In this document: positions 15,486-23,784 of the stretch, one piece after another | Position numbering within the stretch: the first letter of the stretch is position 1 | Layout of the letters: each line of letters starts with the position of its first letter | Assembly (NCBI GenBank): GCA_965226545.1 | Contig: OZ245364.1 | Coordinates: 1,426,001 to 1,490,000, forward strand | Direction: 5' to 3' | Source: JAHRAW01 sp965226545 | GTDB taxonomy: Bacteria > Pseudomonadota > Gammaproteobacteria > Arenicellales > Poriferihabitantaceae | DNA: 64,000 nt | Position numbers and translations under genes: made by a program | The notes under the pieces: generated by a model | What the model was told of the DNA's origin: nothing | What the model saw: the letters and a program-made list of their open reading frames with translations, nothing else | The model's database searches: none

Positions 15486-18400
15486 TTAAAGCGAATCAAT
15501 CGCCGCCATTAACTTGGCGGTTTCATTTAAAGCGACAATGATTTTTTGCCAATGGCGGATGTCGTCTGCGGTTAAGGCGATGCCTTTGCGGTCTTTGAGC
15601 CATTTTTGTGCGGGTTGGTAACCGCCGATGTAAAAATTCCATGCGGTTGCCGGGACTTTTTCGAATCGTTGGTTTTTGTTGATGTGCACTTCGCCGAGTT
15701 TGTTGTCGGTGAGTTGCCAGTTAACTTTGTCGACTGTGTTGTCGCCGCTGTGGTTGTATTCGGTGATGAACGACAGGTCGGTTTGCAACAGGTGCAGTTC
15801 GCGCAGTTGTCCGCCGAGTTTTGCCAATTTACGAAATTGGTTTTTGTCGGTTGGATACGGCACGCGCGGGAAATCTATTTTGAGAAATTCGATGTACTTT
15901 TCACGGTAAGCGGGCGAGTGCAGTACGGCGTAGATGTAATCCAATAAATCAATCGGCGCGAAAGTTTTTGCGTCTTGTTGTTTTTCGATGACGAAGCGCA
16001 AGCCGATGGTGTCGGCGATGGTGTTGACGATGCGCATGTTTAAATTTGGGTCGCGCAACGCTCGGTCTTCCAAGGTGTTTGGAATGGGTTCGGGGTAGAG
16101 GTAAAGCGGGAATGTGTAATTGATGTCAACGCGAAAATGTCCTTCGCTCATTTGATTAACAATAAACAGTTGATGCCACCCGCCTGGCTGAGACTGTTTT
16201 TTCGCAGTTACTAACCCGATGTTATCGCCGTCGATAAAATGATGCATGATTTGCATCACCGGCCAACCAATAAACCCTCTGGTTTTTCCGGTGTAGACAA
16301 TTTTGCGGGAATCAAACGGACGGTAATTTATATCTTGCACAAGTTCACGGTCGGCATCGAATTCACGGTCAGCATAGAACCGTTTAATATCTTCTTTCGC
16401 CCATGCATATCGCCAATCGCGAACATCTTCAGGAAGATTGTATTTGGCGTAAAAATCACTTTTTTCCATGCGCAAAATATCGCGCGCCGCTTGCAATGCG
16501 GACTCTTCAGAAAAATGTATCGACAACTTATCCCTTTTTGTAATGATGCCGGTGCCATTAACCGGAAACAATTCGTCCACGGAAAACCCCCGCTCGTAGT
16601 GACCGTTCAGTTTGTAATCCTTGGCCACAAAATAATATTGCGGCGCAAGCATTTTAAGTTTTTTAAACTTAACTTGCTTAAGATTGTGCGCATTAAGAAA
16701 CTGGTATTTGGCCGCGCGCTTGCCGTATAAATCAAAGTGAAATACGCTTGCCAACGCGCCGGCTTTTTTCGCGCCGGTTTTGACAAATAAATTAATCGAT
16801 ACGCCCTGCTGAATATCGAATACATTTTCATCGACTGAACCGTCAGGCGCGGTTTCCTTTTTCTTGGTGTTGCCGTGCAAATCCAAAATGTAAATCTCAT
16901 CGAAACTTTGCAATAAACTCCAACGCATTCCGCGAAAGGTCGGGTTGTCCAAAAAGCCGTGATTGGTGATGTACGCGAGAATGCCTTCGCCGGTGTCGTC
17001 GACGAAATGTTGACCGTAGCGAATAAACTTCACATAGTCGTCATTTATCCACTTGGAATTTTTCTCCTGCAGTTTGCCGCCGCCGGGTTCGCGCTTGTAA
17101 ACATCCAGCATATCGCCAATCCATTCACCTTTGTTGGCCGACTCACCGCTGTACGGCGGATTGCCAATCACCACCATCACCGGCATATCGCGTTTAATCG
17201 CGTTGGCTTCTTTGGATTCATTGGAAAGCCAATGGGCGAATAAAGTGTCGGTGTCGGAATGATGTTCTTCCAACGAGTTGGTCAAGAATACTTTCAATCG
17301 TTTGCCGACAGACTCGCAACCGCTTTCGCGCAACACCATATCCAGTTTAATGTGCGCCATCGCGTATGACGCCATCAACACTTCAAAGCCGTTGAGACGC
17401 GGAATGAGATGCTCTTTTACATAATTTTGCCACACGCCTTTTTGGTTGGCGAAATACTTTTCGCTAATGTGTTTGACGATGGCGGCGAGGAATGTGCCGG
17501 TGCCGGTTGCCGGGTCTAAAATTTGCACTTTGTGCAGTTCACGCGATTGTTGTTTGCCGTGCGCGTCTTTAATTTGGACGCGCACTTTTGCATCATCGGC
17601 AATGCCATTGTGCAAAGAGAATTGCTTGCGCAAAATATCGTCCACGGCGCGCACGATGAATTCCACCACCGGTTCGGGCGTGTAATACACGCCGCGGCTT
17701 TTGCGCTTTTTGGGGTCGTATTCGCCAAGGAAAGTTTCGTAAAAATGAATGAACGGGTCGCTGCGCGCAGTTTGCCGTCCGTAATCTTTCATCAATTCGC
17801 CGACATCGGCGGCGCGAAATAAATCGGCAAGGTCATCAACAATCCACACAATGCGGTCGTCCAAGTTGTAGCCGGCGATTTGCTGGAAAAAATTGCGTAA
17901 AAATGGATTGGCTTTGGGAATCAATTTAGCCGCTTGTTCGCGCGTAAAAGTGCGCGGTGTCGGGTCGTGCAGACGCGCGGCGAACATTCCATAGGCGATG
18001 GTTTGCGCGTAAATGTCGGCGAACTCAGGCGGCTGGATGTTGTGAATTAGGTGATTGCGAAACGCCTGCAGTTGCCCGGTTAAATCTTGGTCTGCATCGT
18101 TGCCATTTGTTGCACTTCGGCTGCTGTCGGCTTGCAAAGCGGCGGCAATCACCCGCGCTAACATCCGCGCTTTATGCGCCATGTGTTTGGCTAAATCATC
18201 AGCGGTGGTGATGGTGCACCCTTGATAATCGGCGAAGTGCTTAACTAAATCGACAAACGCATCGAAGTTTTCGCGCAACGGCTTAATCTTATCGCCGCGC
18301 AATTCGCCAATCCGCACTCGCTGTATGCACTCGCCTTCGCGCATTAAACGGAATTCGAGATAATCGGTGAAAATTAAATTGTCAAGCGATTTGCAATAAC

Positions 18401-18653
18401 GGTCAATTTGCTTCTTGTTGTCGCGCGAATCCAAATTCGCCCCGATGTTTTTAGTCTCCGCATACCCAAACGGAATCTCCTTGCGATGAATCACAAAATC
18501 CGGCGCACCGCATTCAATCCGCCGCGGCTCGTTGGTCGCCTGCGCGTCGGGAATCATCGCCTCGAACAACGCCTTCAACGCCGGGCGATGGCTGTGCTCG
18601 GTCGCTTGGTATCCGTCGAGTGCTTTGAGATAAGTGTTAATGGTCGCCGACAT
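15486..18653 (-). CDS. Single-chain restriction-modification enzyme, Type ISP-like (nuclease + N6-adenine methyltransferase)
   Basis: This large enzyme is expected to methylate and cut DNA in defence against foreign DNA. From the chosen ATG (18653) it has 1055 residues; earlier TTG and ATG starts in frame are possible. The N-terminal part resembles an Mrr/PD-(D/E)xK nuclease: APDFVIHRKEIPFGYAETKN contains the D...ExK spacing. The methyltransferase has motif I DPATGTGTFLAAIV at ~379 and motif IV NPPYSGES at ~496. The ~500-residue C-terminus would include target recognition (GYQPAQKWLKDRKG is typical). Classical Type ISP enzymes such as LlaBIII are about 1,600 residues and carry a RecA-like helicase between nuclease and methyltransferase; I see no Walker A here. 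The gene is solitary, with no separate specificity subunit or antirestriction neighbour. Confidence 0.85.
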   Translation of the reverse strand: MSATINTYLKALDGYQATEHSHRPALKALFEAMIPDAQATNEPRRIECGAPDFVIHRKEIPFGYAETKNIGANLDSRDNKKQIDRYCKSLDNLIFTDYLEFRLMREGECIQRVRIGELRGDKIKPLRENFDAFVDLVKHFADYQGCTITTADDLAKHMAHKARMLARVIAAALQADSSRSATNGNDADQDLTGQLQAFRNHLIHNIQPPEFADIYAQTIAYGMFAARLHDPTPRTFTREQAAKLIPKANPFLRNFFQQIAGYNLDDRIVWIVDDLADLFRAADVGELMKDYGRQTARSDPFIHFYETFLGEYDPKKRKSRGVYYTPEPVVEFIVRAVDDILRKQFSLHNGIADDAKVRVQIKDAHGKQQSRELHKVQILDPATGTGTFLAAIVKHISEKYFANQKGVWQNYVKEHLIPRLNGFEVLMASYAMAHIKLDMVLRESGCESVGKRLKVFLTNSLEEHHSDTDTLFAHWLSNESKEANAIKRDMPVMVVIGNPPYSGESANKGEWIGDMLDVYKREPGGGKLQEKNSKWINDDYVKFIRYGQHFVDDTGEGILAYITNHGFLDNPTFRGMRWSLLQSFDEIYILDLHGNTKKKETAPDGSVDENVFDIQQGVSINLFVKTGAKKAGALASVFHFDLYGKRAAKYQFLNAHNLKQVKFKKLKMLAPQYYFVAKDYKLNGHYERGFSVDELFPVNGTGIITKRDKLSIHFSEESALQAARDILRMEKSDFYAKYNLPEDVRDWRYAWAKEDIKRFYADREFDADRELVQDINYRPFDSRKIVYTGKTRGFIGWPVMQIMHHFIDGDNIGLVTAKKQSQPGGWHQLFIVNQMSEGHFRVDINYTFPLYLYPEPIPNTLEDRALRDPNLNMRIVNTIADTIGLRFVIEKQQDAKTFAPIDLLDYIYAVLHSPAYREKYIEFLKIDFPRVPYPTDKNQFRKLAKLGGQLRELHLLQTDLSFITEYNHSGDNTVDKVNWQLTDNKLGEVHINKNQRFEKVPATAWNFYIGGYQPAQKWLKDRKGIALTADDIRHWQKIIVALNETAKLMAAIDSL

Positions 18654-18830
18654 GCGCGCCAACATATCGACATTGCGCGATGATGTCAAGCGGCGGCGGT
18701 TGCGGCGTTAACTTTGGATGCGAACTTTGGGCGCGTCGCCATCGACTTGCCATCGACTCACCCGTCGACTTGATTGCCGCAACGCATCGTGTTATTTTCA
18801 CGCCGATTTGAATTTCATTTTCGCAACCCC

Positions 18831-19604
18831 ATGCAACTGGTCGACTCCCACTGCCATTTGGATTTTGACGAATTGTCGGCGCAATTGCCGGCGGTGTTGG
18901 CGCGGGCGGCGGCTAATGAGGTGGCGTATATGTTGTGCGTGGCGGTTAATTTGGAGGATTATCCGCGTGTGTTGAAATTGGCGCGCGAGAATGCGCAGTT
19001 GTTTGCTTCGGTTGGCGTGCATCCGAATGCGACCGATTGTGCGGAGCCGAGTGCGGATGAGTTGACGGAATTGGCCGGCGATGATGATGTGGTTGCAATC
19101 GGCGAGACCGGGTTGGATTATTTTCGCGTCGATGACAAGCCGGCGTGGCAGCAGCGGCGGTTTGAGAATCACATCGTTGCCGCCAAGCGCACCGGCAAGC
19201 CGTTGATTATTCACACGCGCGCCGCGGCCGATGACACGATGGCGACGCTCGAGCGAATGGATGCCGGTGCGGTTGGCGGGGTGATGCATTGTTTTGCCGA
19301 AGATTGGGCGGTGGCCGAGCGCGCGTTGGCGATTGGGTTTTACATTTCATTTTCCGGCATCGTTACCTTTAAAAACGCCGAGGTGTTGAAGCAAGTGGCG
19401 CAAAAAACGCCGTTGGATAAAATGCTGATTGAAACCGATGCGCCGTATCTTGCGCCGACGCCGATGCGCGGCAAGGTCAACGAGCCGTCGTTTGTGCGCC
19501 ACACCGCCGCGCACATCGCCGAGTTGCGCGGTGATACGTTGGACAACATCAGTGCGGCGACTTGCGCGAATTTTTTTGCGCTTTTTCGCCATGCGCGTCG
19601 TTGA
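18831..19604 (+). CDS. TatD-family metal-dependent hydrolase
   Basis: TatD-family proteins are cytosolic metal-dependent nucleases/hydrolases of the amidohydrolase superfamily. The 257-residue protein starts MQLVDSHCHLDFDEL with the HxH metal pair. Next come SVGVHPN, the metal-binding Glu in AIGETGLDYFR, PLIIHTRAA, GGVMHCFAEDW, and the metal-binding Asp in LIETDAPYLAPTPMRGK. All expected ligands are present. The frame continues upstream to a TTG, but those residues precede the conserved start and were dropped. In many bacteria this gene sits in the holB region; that context is absent here. It could be YcfH- or YjjV-type. Confidence 0.92.
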   Translation: MQLVDSHCHLDFDELSAQLPAVLARAAANEVAYMLCVAVNLEDYPRVLKLARENAQLFASVGVHPNATDCAEPSADELTELAGDDDVVAIGETGLDYFRVDDKPAWQQRRFENHIVAAKRTGKPLIIHTRAAADDTMATLERMDAGAVGGVMHCFAEDWAVAERALAIGFYISFSGIVTFKNAEVLKQVAQKTPLDKMLIETDAPYLAPTPMRGKVNEPSFVRHTAAHIAELRGDTLDNISAATCANFFALFRHARR

Positions 19605-19863
19605 CGTTGGAGGCGCATTGGGGTACATTGCGGATGAAATCGCGTTGCGATTGGGCGCGGTGTGACAAGTTTTGGTTTTGATTTTGCGTTAACTTTGCGT
19701 TAACTTGTTGCTAAATTTTTAGTTGTACTTATATTCGAATTCGAATTGGCACTCGCACTTCGGCACCCGCACTTCGAACTTCACAATTCACATCTACACT
19801 TGCAATTATCCACACTTGCAATTAATTATTTAACACTCACCATTAACTATTAATTAAACCACA

Positions 19864-20235
19864 ATGCAACATTACAACCCAACCATCGGCGAAGCCGATT
19901 TGCGCGTTTCGGATGCGGCGCGGCGCAAGATTGCGGCGTTGGTCGCCGATACCGGCGGCGACGCCGGCGCGGTGCGCATCTATGTCGCCGGCGGCGGCTG
20001 CGGCGGGATGAATTATGGAATGACCTTCGCCGAAAGCGGCGATGTGCGCGACAGTGCGATGCGCGATGACGGCGGTTTTCATTTGGTCGTCGACCCGGTC
20101 GCGCTTTGTTTTTTGCGCGGCGCGCAGATTGATTATGTCGACGACGGCGTCAATGCCACGTTTGTGTTTAACAACGTGTTTCAATCGGTTGGCGGTTCGG
20201 GCGCGTGCGGCGGTTGCGGCGGCGGGGCGGTTTAG
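19864..20235 (+). CDS. A-type iron-sulfur carrier (HesB/IscA/ErpA family)
   Basis: These proteins pass Fe-S clusters to target apoproteins. The 123-residue protein has the family core: LRVSDAARRKIAAL, VRIYVAGGGCGGMNYGM with the first Cys, LVVDPVALCFLRGAQIDYVDD, and FVFNN. The C-terminal pair of cysteines is normally CxC (CGCG); here it reads ACGGCGGG, a CxxC, and an extra Cys appears in VALCFL. The function is probably retained, but ligand geometry would differ. The start at 19864 is ATG. The 259-base spacer upstream holds only short repeated words. Confidence 0.85.
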   Translation: MQHYNPTIGEADLRVSDAARRKIAALVADTGGDAGAVRIYVAGGGCGGMNYGMTFAESGDVRDSAMRDDGGFHLVVDPVALCFLRGAQIDYVDDGVNATFVFNNVFQSVGGSGACGGCGGGAV

Positions 20236-20274
20236 TCGGCGCGGTTGTTGCGGTAAGAATATGGGCGATTTTTG

Positions 20275-20598
20275 ATGACGGGACCAACCGGAAAACCAAA
20301 CGGCGGCGGCGATGCGGTTGTGTTGCGCGCCAAACCCAAACTCAAAAAACCGCCGTTGTATAAAGTGCTGGTGATTAACGATGATTACACCCCGATGGAA
20401 TTTGTCGTGGCGTTGCTGATGCGCGTCTTCCACATGTCGCGCGACACCGCCGAGCGCGTGATGTTGCACATCCATACGCGCGGCGTCGGCGTGTGCGGCG
20501 TGTTCCCGCGCGAGATTGCCGAAAGCAAAGTGCGCCAGACGCTGGATTTCGCCGGGCAAAATCAACATCCGCTGCAATGCAAAATGGAACGTGAATAA
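20275..20598 (+). CDS. clpS: ATP-dependent Clp protease adapter ClpS
   Basis: ClpS binds ClpA and delivers N-degron substrates. The 107-residue protein matches the family throughout: PPLYKVLVINDDYTPMEFVVALL, with the NDDYTPMEFV loop that holds the N-terminal residue, then MLHIHTRGVGVCGVFPREIAESKV. The start is ATG 20275; the TTG one codon earlier is less likely. Its stop overlaps the clpA start (TAATG), so translation of the pair is coupled. Confidence 0.96.
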   Translation: MTGPTGKPNGGGDAVVLRAKPKLKKPPLYKVLVINDDYTPMEFVVALLMRVFHMSRDTAERVMLHIHTRGVGVCGVFPREIAESKVRQTLDFAGQNQHPLQCKMERE

Positions 20599-23174
20599 TG
20601 TTGTCGACCGAATTAGAAAAGGCGCTTAATCACGCGGTTGCCTTGGCGCGCAAGGCGCGCCATGAATTCATCACCGTCGAACATCTGTTGTTCGCGTTGT
20701 TGGAGGATGGCGAGACGCGCAAGGCGTTGACCGCCTGCGGCGGCAATGTCGAGGCGTTGAAAAAACAACTGGTCGATTATTTAAAAAACGAATTGCCGAT
20801 GTTGGTCAGCGGCGCACCGCAAGACCCGCAGCCGGGCATCGGCTTTCAGCGCGTATTGCAGCGCGCGATATTGCATGTGCAAAGCGCCGGCAAAAACGAA
20901 GTGCGCGGCGCCAATGTGTTGGTGGCGGTGTTCAGCGAAAAGGAATCGCATGCGGTGTATTTTTTAGCCGGACAGGACATCAGCCGATTCGATGTCGTCA
21001 ACTACATCTCGCACGGCATCACCAAAGCCGGCGAGCAATTGCCGAGCGGCGCCGAGGATGCGCCCGGCGAGGAGGGCGCGCGCGCCGATGGCCCGCTGGA
21101 AAACTTCACGGTCAACTTAAACGCGCTGGCTGAACAAGGGCGCATCGACCCGCTGATTGGGCGCGAATTCGAATTGCGCCGCGTGGTGCAGATTTTATGC
21201 AGGCGGCGCAAAAATAATCCGCTGTTTGTCGGCGAAGCCGGCGTCGGCAAAACCGCGTTGGCTGAAGGGTTGGCGCGCAACATCGTCAATCGCAAAGTGC
21301 CGCAGGTGTTGGAAAACAGCGTGATTTATTCGCTCGATATGGGCGTGTTGTTGGCCGGGGCAAAGTATCGCGGCGATTTTGAACAGCGGCTTAAGGCGGT
21401 GCTGGCGGCCTTGAAAAAACAACCCGACGCGATTTTGTTCATCGACGAAATTCACACAATCATCGGCGCGGGCGCGGTGTCCGGCGGCACGTTGGATGCA
21501 TCCAATCTGCTCAAGCCGATGCTCGCTTCGGGCGAGATTAAATGTCTCGGCTCGACCACCTATCGCGAATACCGCGCGATTTTCGAAAAAGACCGCGCCT
21601 TGTCGCGCCGATTCCAAAAAATCGATGTCGGTGCGCCGTCGGTCGATGAAGCGGTCGATATTTTGCGCGGGCTTAAATCGCGATTCGAAAAACATCACGG
21701 CGTCAAATACACCTTGCCGGCATTGCGCACCGCCGTGGAATTATCGGCGCGCTATCTCGCCGACCGTGAATTGCCGGACACGGCGATTGACGTCATCGAC
21801 GAAGCCGGCGCAAAAACCCGCCTGTCCGCGCCCGTCGCCGGTGCCGTCGATAGTGCCGACAATACCGTCACCGCCGGCAAATCCAAGCGCAAGGCGCCGG
21901 TGATTGGTGTGAAGGAAATCGAGGATATGATTGCCGACATTGCGCGCATTTTGCCCAAGCATGTTTCGGCATCCGATGTGCGCGCGTTAAAAACATTGGA
22001 ACGCGATTTAAAAATGTTGGTGTTCGGGCAGGACGAAGCCATCGGCGCGTTGGCTGCGTCGATTAAGATGGCGCGCTCCGGGCTCGGCGGCGGTGAAAAA
22101 CCCATCGCCTCGTTTTTATTCGCGGGACCCACCGGCGTCGGCAAAACCGAAGTGACCAAACAATTGGCGGCGACACTCGGCATCGAATTCGTTCGATTCG
22201 ATATGTCCGAATATATGGAGCGGCATACCGTATCGCGCCTCATCGGCGCACCGCCCGGCTATGTCGGCTTCGACCAAGGCGGCTTGCTGACCGAGGCGGT
22301 CAATCAACATCCGCATTCGGTGGTGTTGTTCGATGAGATTGAGAAGGCGCATGTCGATGTGTTTAACATTTTGTTGCAGGTGATGGATTACGGCAAATTG
22401 ACCGACAACAACGGACGCAAGACCGATTTTCGCAACGTGATTTTGGTGATGACCACCAACGCCGGCGCCGAGCAGGCGGCGCGCGAAAGCATCGGTTTTG
22501 TGCGCGCCGATAATCGCAGCGACGATTTGGCCGCGATTAAAAAATTGTTTGCGCCGGAGTTTCGCAATCGACTCGACAACATCATCCGTTTCAACGGCTT
22601 GGAAACCGACACGATTATGCATGTCGTGCGCAAGTTCATTTATCAACTCGAACAACAACTCGCCGAAAAACAAGTGACGATTGCGTTTGACGACGCCGCA
22701 TTGGGTTGGCTGGCGGTCAAAGGCTACGATGCGGCGATGGGCGCGCGCCCGATGTTGCGCGTGATTCAAAGCGAAATCAAACGCCCGTTGGCGGATGAAT
22801 TGTTGTTCGGCAAATTGGCGCAAGGCGGGCATGTCGATATTGCGCTTGGGGATGATGTGCTGACCTTTGCGCTGCAGCCGGCTTCGCCCCGTGCGGTTGA
22901 GCGTAAAGCCAAGCGTGTTGCGAAACGTAAGTCGACCAAAAAAACTGCGCGGCGGGCGTCCGGCAAAGCGGCGACGGTGACGGCGCCCAAAACGTCGTCC
23001 AAAGCGGCGATGTCCAAAACCGCGCCCAAAACCTCGACCAAAGTGGCGGCGTCCAAAACCGCGTCAAAAACTTCGTCCAAGACGCGAACCAAAGTATCGT
23101 CCAAAGTGTCGACCAAGACGCCGTCCGCACCGCGCAAAACCGCGGGCGTCAAACGCGGGGTGCGGCGCGGTTAA
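20598..23174 (+). CDS. clpA: ClpA unfoldase of ClpAP with a long basic Lys/Ala/Ser/Thr tail
   Basis: ClpA is the AAA+ unfoldase that feeds ClpP. There are 858 residues, about 100 more than E. coli ClpA (758). An N-terminal Clp-repeat domain starts the protein. NBD1 Walker A is GEAGVGKTAL (~211), with FIDEIHTIIGAGAV. NBD2 Walker A is GPTGVGKTEV (~509). The ClpP-docking IGF loop is present (RESIGFVRADN). The conserved core ends near AQGGHVDIALG. Beyond it lies a repetitive tail of about 95 residues built from TSSKAA and SKTAPKTSTK-like words with many Lys and almost no acidic residues, resembling histone H1-like bacterial proteins. I do not know this tail from characterised ClpA. clpS overlaps upstream by one base. 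Confidence 0.95.
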   Translation: MLSTELEKALNHAVALARKARHEFITVEHLLFALLEDGETRKALTACGGNVEALKKQLVDYLKNELPMLVSGAPQDPQPGIGFQRVLQRAILHVQSAGKNEVRGANVLVAVFSEKESHAVYFLAGQDISRFDVVNYISHGITKAGEQLPSGAEDAPGEEGARADGPLENFTVNLNALAEQGRIDPLIGREFELRRVVQILCRRRKNNPLFVGEAGVGKTALAEGLARNIVNRKVPQVLENSVIYSLDMGVLLAGAKYRGDFEQRLKAVLAALKKQPDAILFIDEIHTIIGAGAVSGGTLDASNLLKPMLASGEIKCLGSTTYREYRAIFEKDRALSRRFQKIDVGAPSVDEAVDILRGLKSRFEKHHGVKYTLPALRTAVELSARYLADRELPDTAIDVIDEAGAKTRLSAPVAGAVDSADNTVTAGKSKRKAPVIGVKEIEDMIADIARILPKHVSASDVRALKTLERDLKMLVFGQDEAIGALAASIKMARSGLGGGEKPIASFLFAGPTGVGKTEVTKQLAATLGIEFVRFDMSEYMERHTVSRLIGAPPGYVGFDQGGLLTEAVNQHPHSVVLFDEIEKAHVDVFNILLQVMDYGKLTDNNGRKTDFRNVILVMTTNAGAEQAARESIGFVRADNRSDDLAAIKKLFAPEFRNRLDNIIRFNGLETDTIMHVVRKFIYQLEQQLAEKQVTIAFDDAALGWLAVKGYDAAMGARPMLRVIQSEIKRPLADELLFGKLAQGGHVDIALGDDVLTFALQPASPRAVERKAKRVAKRKSTKKTARRASGKAATVTAPKTSSKAAMSKTAPKTSTKVAASKTASKTSSKTRTKVSSKVSTKTPSAPRKTAGVKRGVRRG
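22897..23171 (+). repeat. Coding repeat for the H1-like tail of ClpA
   Basis: Imperfect repeats of AAAAC(C/G)(G/T)CG(T/A)CCAAAG-like words run in frame to the clpA stop and encode alternating Lys with Ser/Thr/Ala. Codon repetition suggests growth by slippage rather than fusion with another gene. Confidence 0.6.
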
Positions 23175-23784
23175 TAGAGGCAATTAAATAAGATTCCGTT
23201 GTCGTCAGTGGCAAAGCGGCGACGGTATCAAGTGACAGTACAAAAGTATAAAAGTGCGCGGTACGCATAACAATGTGATTGGGTGATTGCGGGGCAGCGA
23301 AAAGTTGGCGGCAAATGTCGGCAGCGGGCGACAAGTGTTCGACAAGCCATCGGCGAGTCGTTGGTAACTGTCCATTAACTTCGATTAAAAGCACCGACAA
23401 CATTCATAAATCGCCAAGAATTTGGCAATAATCGCCAATAAATCACCAATAAATCGCCAATCATTTGGCAATCCGCACCAAAAACCTCGTTGTTTTCATC
23501 GGTTTTACGCCATTTATGCGATGCCTTGCGGTTTTGCGGCGATTTTGTTGCGGCAGTTTTATTGCAAATGGCGGGCAATACGGTGTACTATGGTCGCCAC
23601 TTGTCGCTGATGCACGATTGTGACGGCGACTGCAGTTGTGATGCATTTGCTTTAATTTTCACAATTGTATTTTTCACGCTCGTTTTGCTTTATTGATGTT
23701 GCGGTGCGGTGCGCGTCTCAACGACGCATCTCCGCCCAACCGAAAAGGCAAAACATTCACGATAATTCACATGAGAGGTTCATC
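23175..23784. other. 610-base spacer between clpA and the peptide transporter operon
   Basis: No convincing gene is seen here. The short ORFs on both strands look like chance. At 23408-23472 there is a cluster of AATCGCCAATAA-like words with two GCCAAnnnnTTGGC hairpins (near 23413 and 23457). A possible promoter lies at 23562-23591. The last 190 bases may be a long leader to the binding-protein gene. Confidence 0.5.
23562..23591 (+). promoter_or_regulatory. Putative promoter of the peptide transporter operon
   Basis: TTGCAA (23562-23567) and TACTAT (23586-23591) are separated by 18 bases and lie about 190 bases ahead of the binding-protein start. This is the best -35/-10 pair I can see in the spacer. 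Confidence 0.35.

Noticed and set aside
23461..23696. Small ORFs of 60-68 codons on both strands in the clpA to peptide-transporter spacer
   Set aside because: They overlap each other, lack ribosome-binding sites and have no recognisable composition or motif.
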